7,129 nt of DNA from Betaproteobacteria bacterium HGW-Betaproteobacteria-20 (lineage in GTDB: Bacteria; Pseudomonadota; Gammaproteobacteria; Burkholderiales; Methylophilaceae): the NCBI GenBank assembly GCA_002842195.1, contig PHCL01000068.1, positions 1 to 7,129 of the forward strand, written 5' to 3'. Each line of letters starts with the position of its first letter. Within the stretch, counting starts at the first letter, position 1. Below the pieces are notes generated by a model. It ran no database searches. It was not told the DNA's origin and worked only from the letters and a program-made list of their open reading frames with translations. The position numbers were made by a program, and so were the translations under genes. Below are positions 6,220 through 7,129 of this stretch, piece by piece.

Positions 6220-7129
6220 ATGTTACCAATTATAAAATTACTAGGCGCTAAATTAGGCTTATCCAGACTATCCACATTTGAATTATTCGTTGGCATGCGT
6301 TATACGCGGGCTAAGCGTAAAAATCATTTCATTTCGTTTATTTCACTCACCAGTATGATAGGCATCGCGCTTGGCGTTGCGGCTTTGATTATTGTGCTTT
6401 CCGTGATGAATGGCTTTCAAAAAGACTTGCGCACGCGTATTTTGGGCGTGGCTTCGCATATGGAAATTACCGGCAGTAATAATAAGCTTGGCGATTGGCG
6501 GGATATTGTTGATTCCTCGCTTAAACATGAGCACGTATTGGCTAGCGCACCTTATATTATGGCGCAAGGTCTACTGAGTTATGATCAAGGTGTGCAGGGC
6601 GCAATTATTCGCGGTATACAGCCAGCGGCTGAAGATAAAGTAGCGGATTTAGGCAAGAATATGAAAGTGGGGCGCTTGGGTGATTTGCGCGCTGGTGAAT
6701 TTGGCATTATTTTAGGTGCCGATTTAGCCTATAGCCTAGGTGCGCAGATGGGTGATAAGGTCGTGGTGATGGCACCACAGGGACAGTTTACGCCAACAGG
6801 GGTGGTGCCGCGCCTTAAGCAATTTACTGTGGTTGGTTTGTTTCAAATTGGCATGCAGGAATATGATTCTGGCCTAGTGCTCATCCATATAGAAGATGCG
6901 GCCAAGCTGTACCGCATGGGTGATAAGGTTTCCGGCGTGCGCTTAAAGTTGGATGATTTATTTAATGCGCCAAAAATTGCTAAAGAATATTCAACGCAAC
7001 TTAACAATTCGCCTGGCCAATATGGTGCTTATTATGTGACGGACTGGACACAGCAACATGCAAATTTTTTTCGTGCCGTGCAAATGGAAAAACGCGTAAT
7101 GTTCATCATTTTAACGCTGATAGTGGCGG
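6220..7129 (+). CDS. lolC: Lipoprotein-releasing ABC transporter permease, LolC/LolF type (partial, runs off right edge)
   Basis: An open frame of 303 codons from ATG 6220 to the edge, without a stop. The core FELFVGMRYTRAKRKNHFISF (20-40), the first membrane segment (about 41-63) and NGFQKDLRTRILGVASH (64-80) are characteristic of Lol permeases, which extract lipoproteins from the inner membrane for LolA to carry to the outer membrane. A periplasmic MacB-like domain follows (about 70-288), and a second membrane segment begins near 291 (KRVMFIILTLIVA). The MAPQGQFTPTGVVPRLKQF stretch (184-202) corresponds to the LolA-binding hook of LolC, so this is LolC, or LolF if only one permease is encoded. 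The first 19 residues are an extension not usual in the family. The next in-frame ATG (6295) falls inside the conserved core. A lolD ATPase gene is expected just downstream, outside the window. Confidence 0.92.
   Translation, partial: MLPIIKLLGAKLGLSRLSTFELFVGMRYTRAKRKNHFISFISLTSMIGIALGVAALIIVLSVMNGFQKDLRTRILGVASHMEITGSNNKLGDWRDIVDSSLKHEHVLASAPYIMAQGLLSYDQGVQGAIIRGIQPAAEDKVADLGKNMKVGRLGDLRAGEFGIILGADLAYSLGAQMGDKVVVMAPQGQFTPTGVVPRLKQFTVVGLFQIGMQEYDSGLVLIHIEDAAKLYRMGDKVSGVRLKLDDLFNAPKIAKEYSTQLNNSPGQYGAYYVTDWTQQHANFFRAVQMEKRVMFIILTLIVA

Overview
The window holds one co-directional, largely housekeeping cluster on the minus strand, flanked by a divergent lipoprotein-export gene at the right edge and an uncharacterised membrane-anchored protein gene at the left edge. 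Moderate GC, the order yqgE-ruvX-pyrR-pyrB-pyrX (the arrangement known in Pseudomonas and many beta/gammaproteobacteria), a Lol-type permease and the RibBX variant all point to a Gram-negative proteobacterium. A betaproteobacterium, perhaps Methylophilaceae or a relative, is my best guess, but that is inference from general character and not from a marker gene.

Reading with transcription from right to left: ribE (riboflavin synthase, best start 6128), ribBX (DHBP synthase fused to a degenerate GTP cyclohydrolase II-like domain, GTG start), yqgE/algH (TTG start), ruvX/yqgF (pre-16S rRNA nuclease / resolvase-like), pyrR, pyrB and pyrX (dihydroorotase-like, non-catalytic). Gaps are 62, 19, 51 and 40 bp, and the last three genes are joined by two 4-bp ATGA overlaps. 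No terminator-like structure is seen between the genes, so a single ~5.8-kb transcript is possible. Two adjacent hairpins (303-339 and 280-299) follow pyrX and probably mark the 3' end. A further minus-strand gene, with its own Shine-Dalgarno at 232-236, begins at 225 and runs off the left edge. On the plus strand, a LolC/LolF-type permease begins at about 6220 and runs off the right edge.

Functionally, RibE and the DHBP synthase half of RibBX supply two steps of riboflavin synthesis. PyrB with PyrX should form the class A aspartate transcarbamoylase, in which PyrX is structural, and PyrR is a pyrimidine regulator / uracil phosphoribosyltransferase homologue. Both multi-step pathways here contain a pseudo-enzyme whose catalytic residues are visibly missing (PyrX, and the C-terminal half of RibBX).

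I see no mobile element, CRISPR array, tRNA or rRNA, and no clearly new system. The points most worth a second look are the paired pseudo-enzymes, a 15-bp tandem repeat that extends the PyrR C-terminus, a REP-like 'cttcgacaagct' fragment between yqgE and ruvX, the cysteine-rich membrane protein at the left edge, and the unusual N-terminal extension of the Lol permease with two adjacent DnaA-box-like 9-mers.
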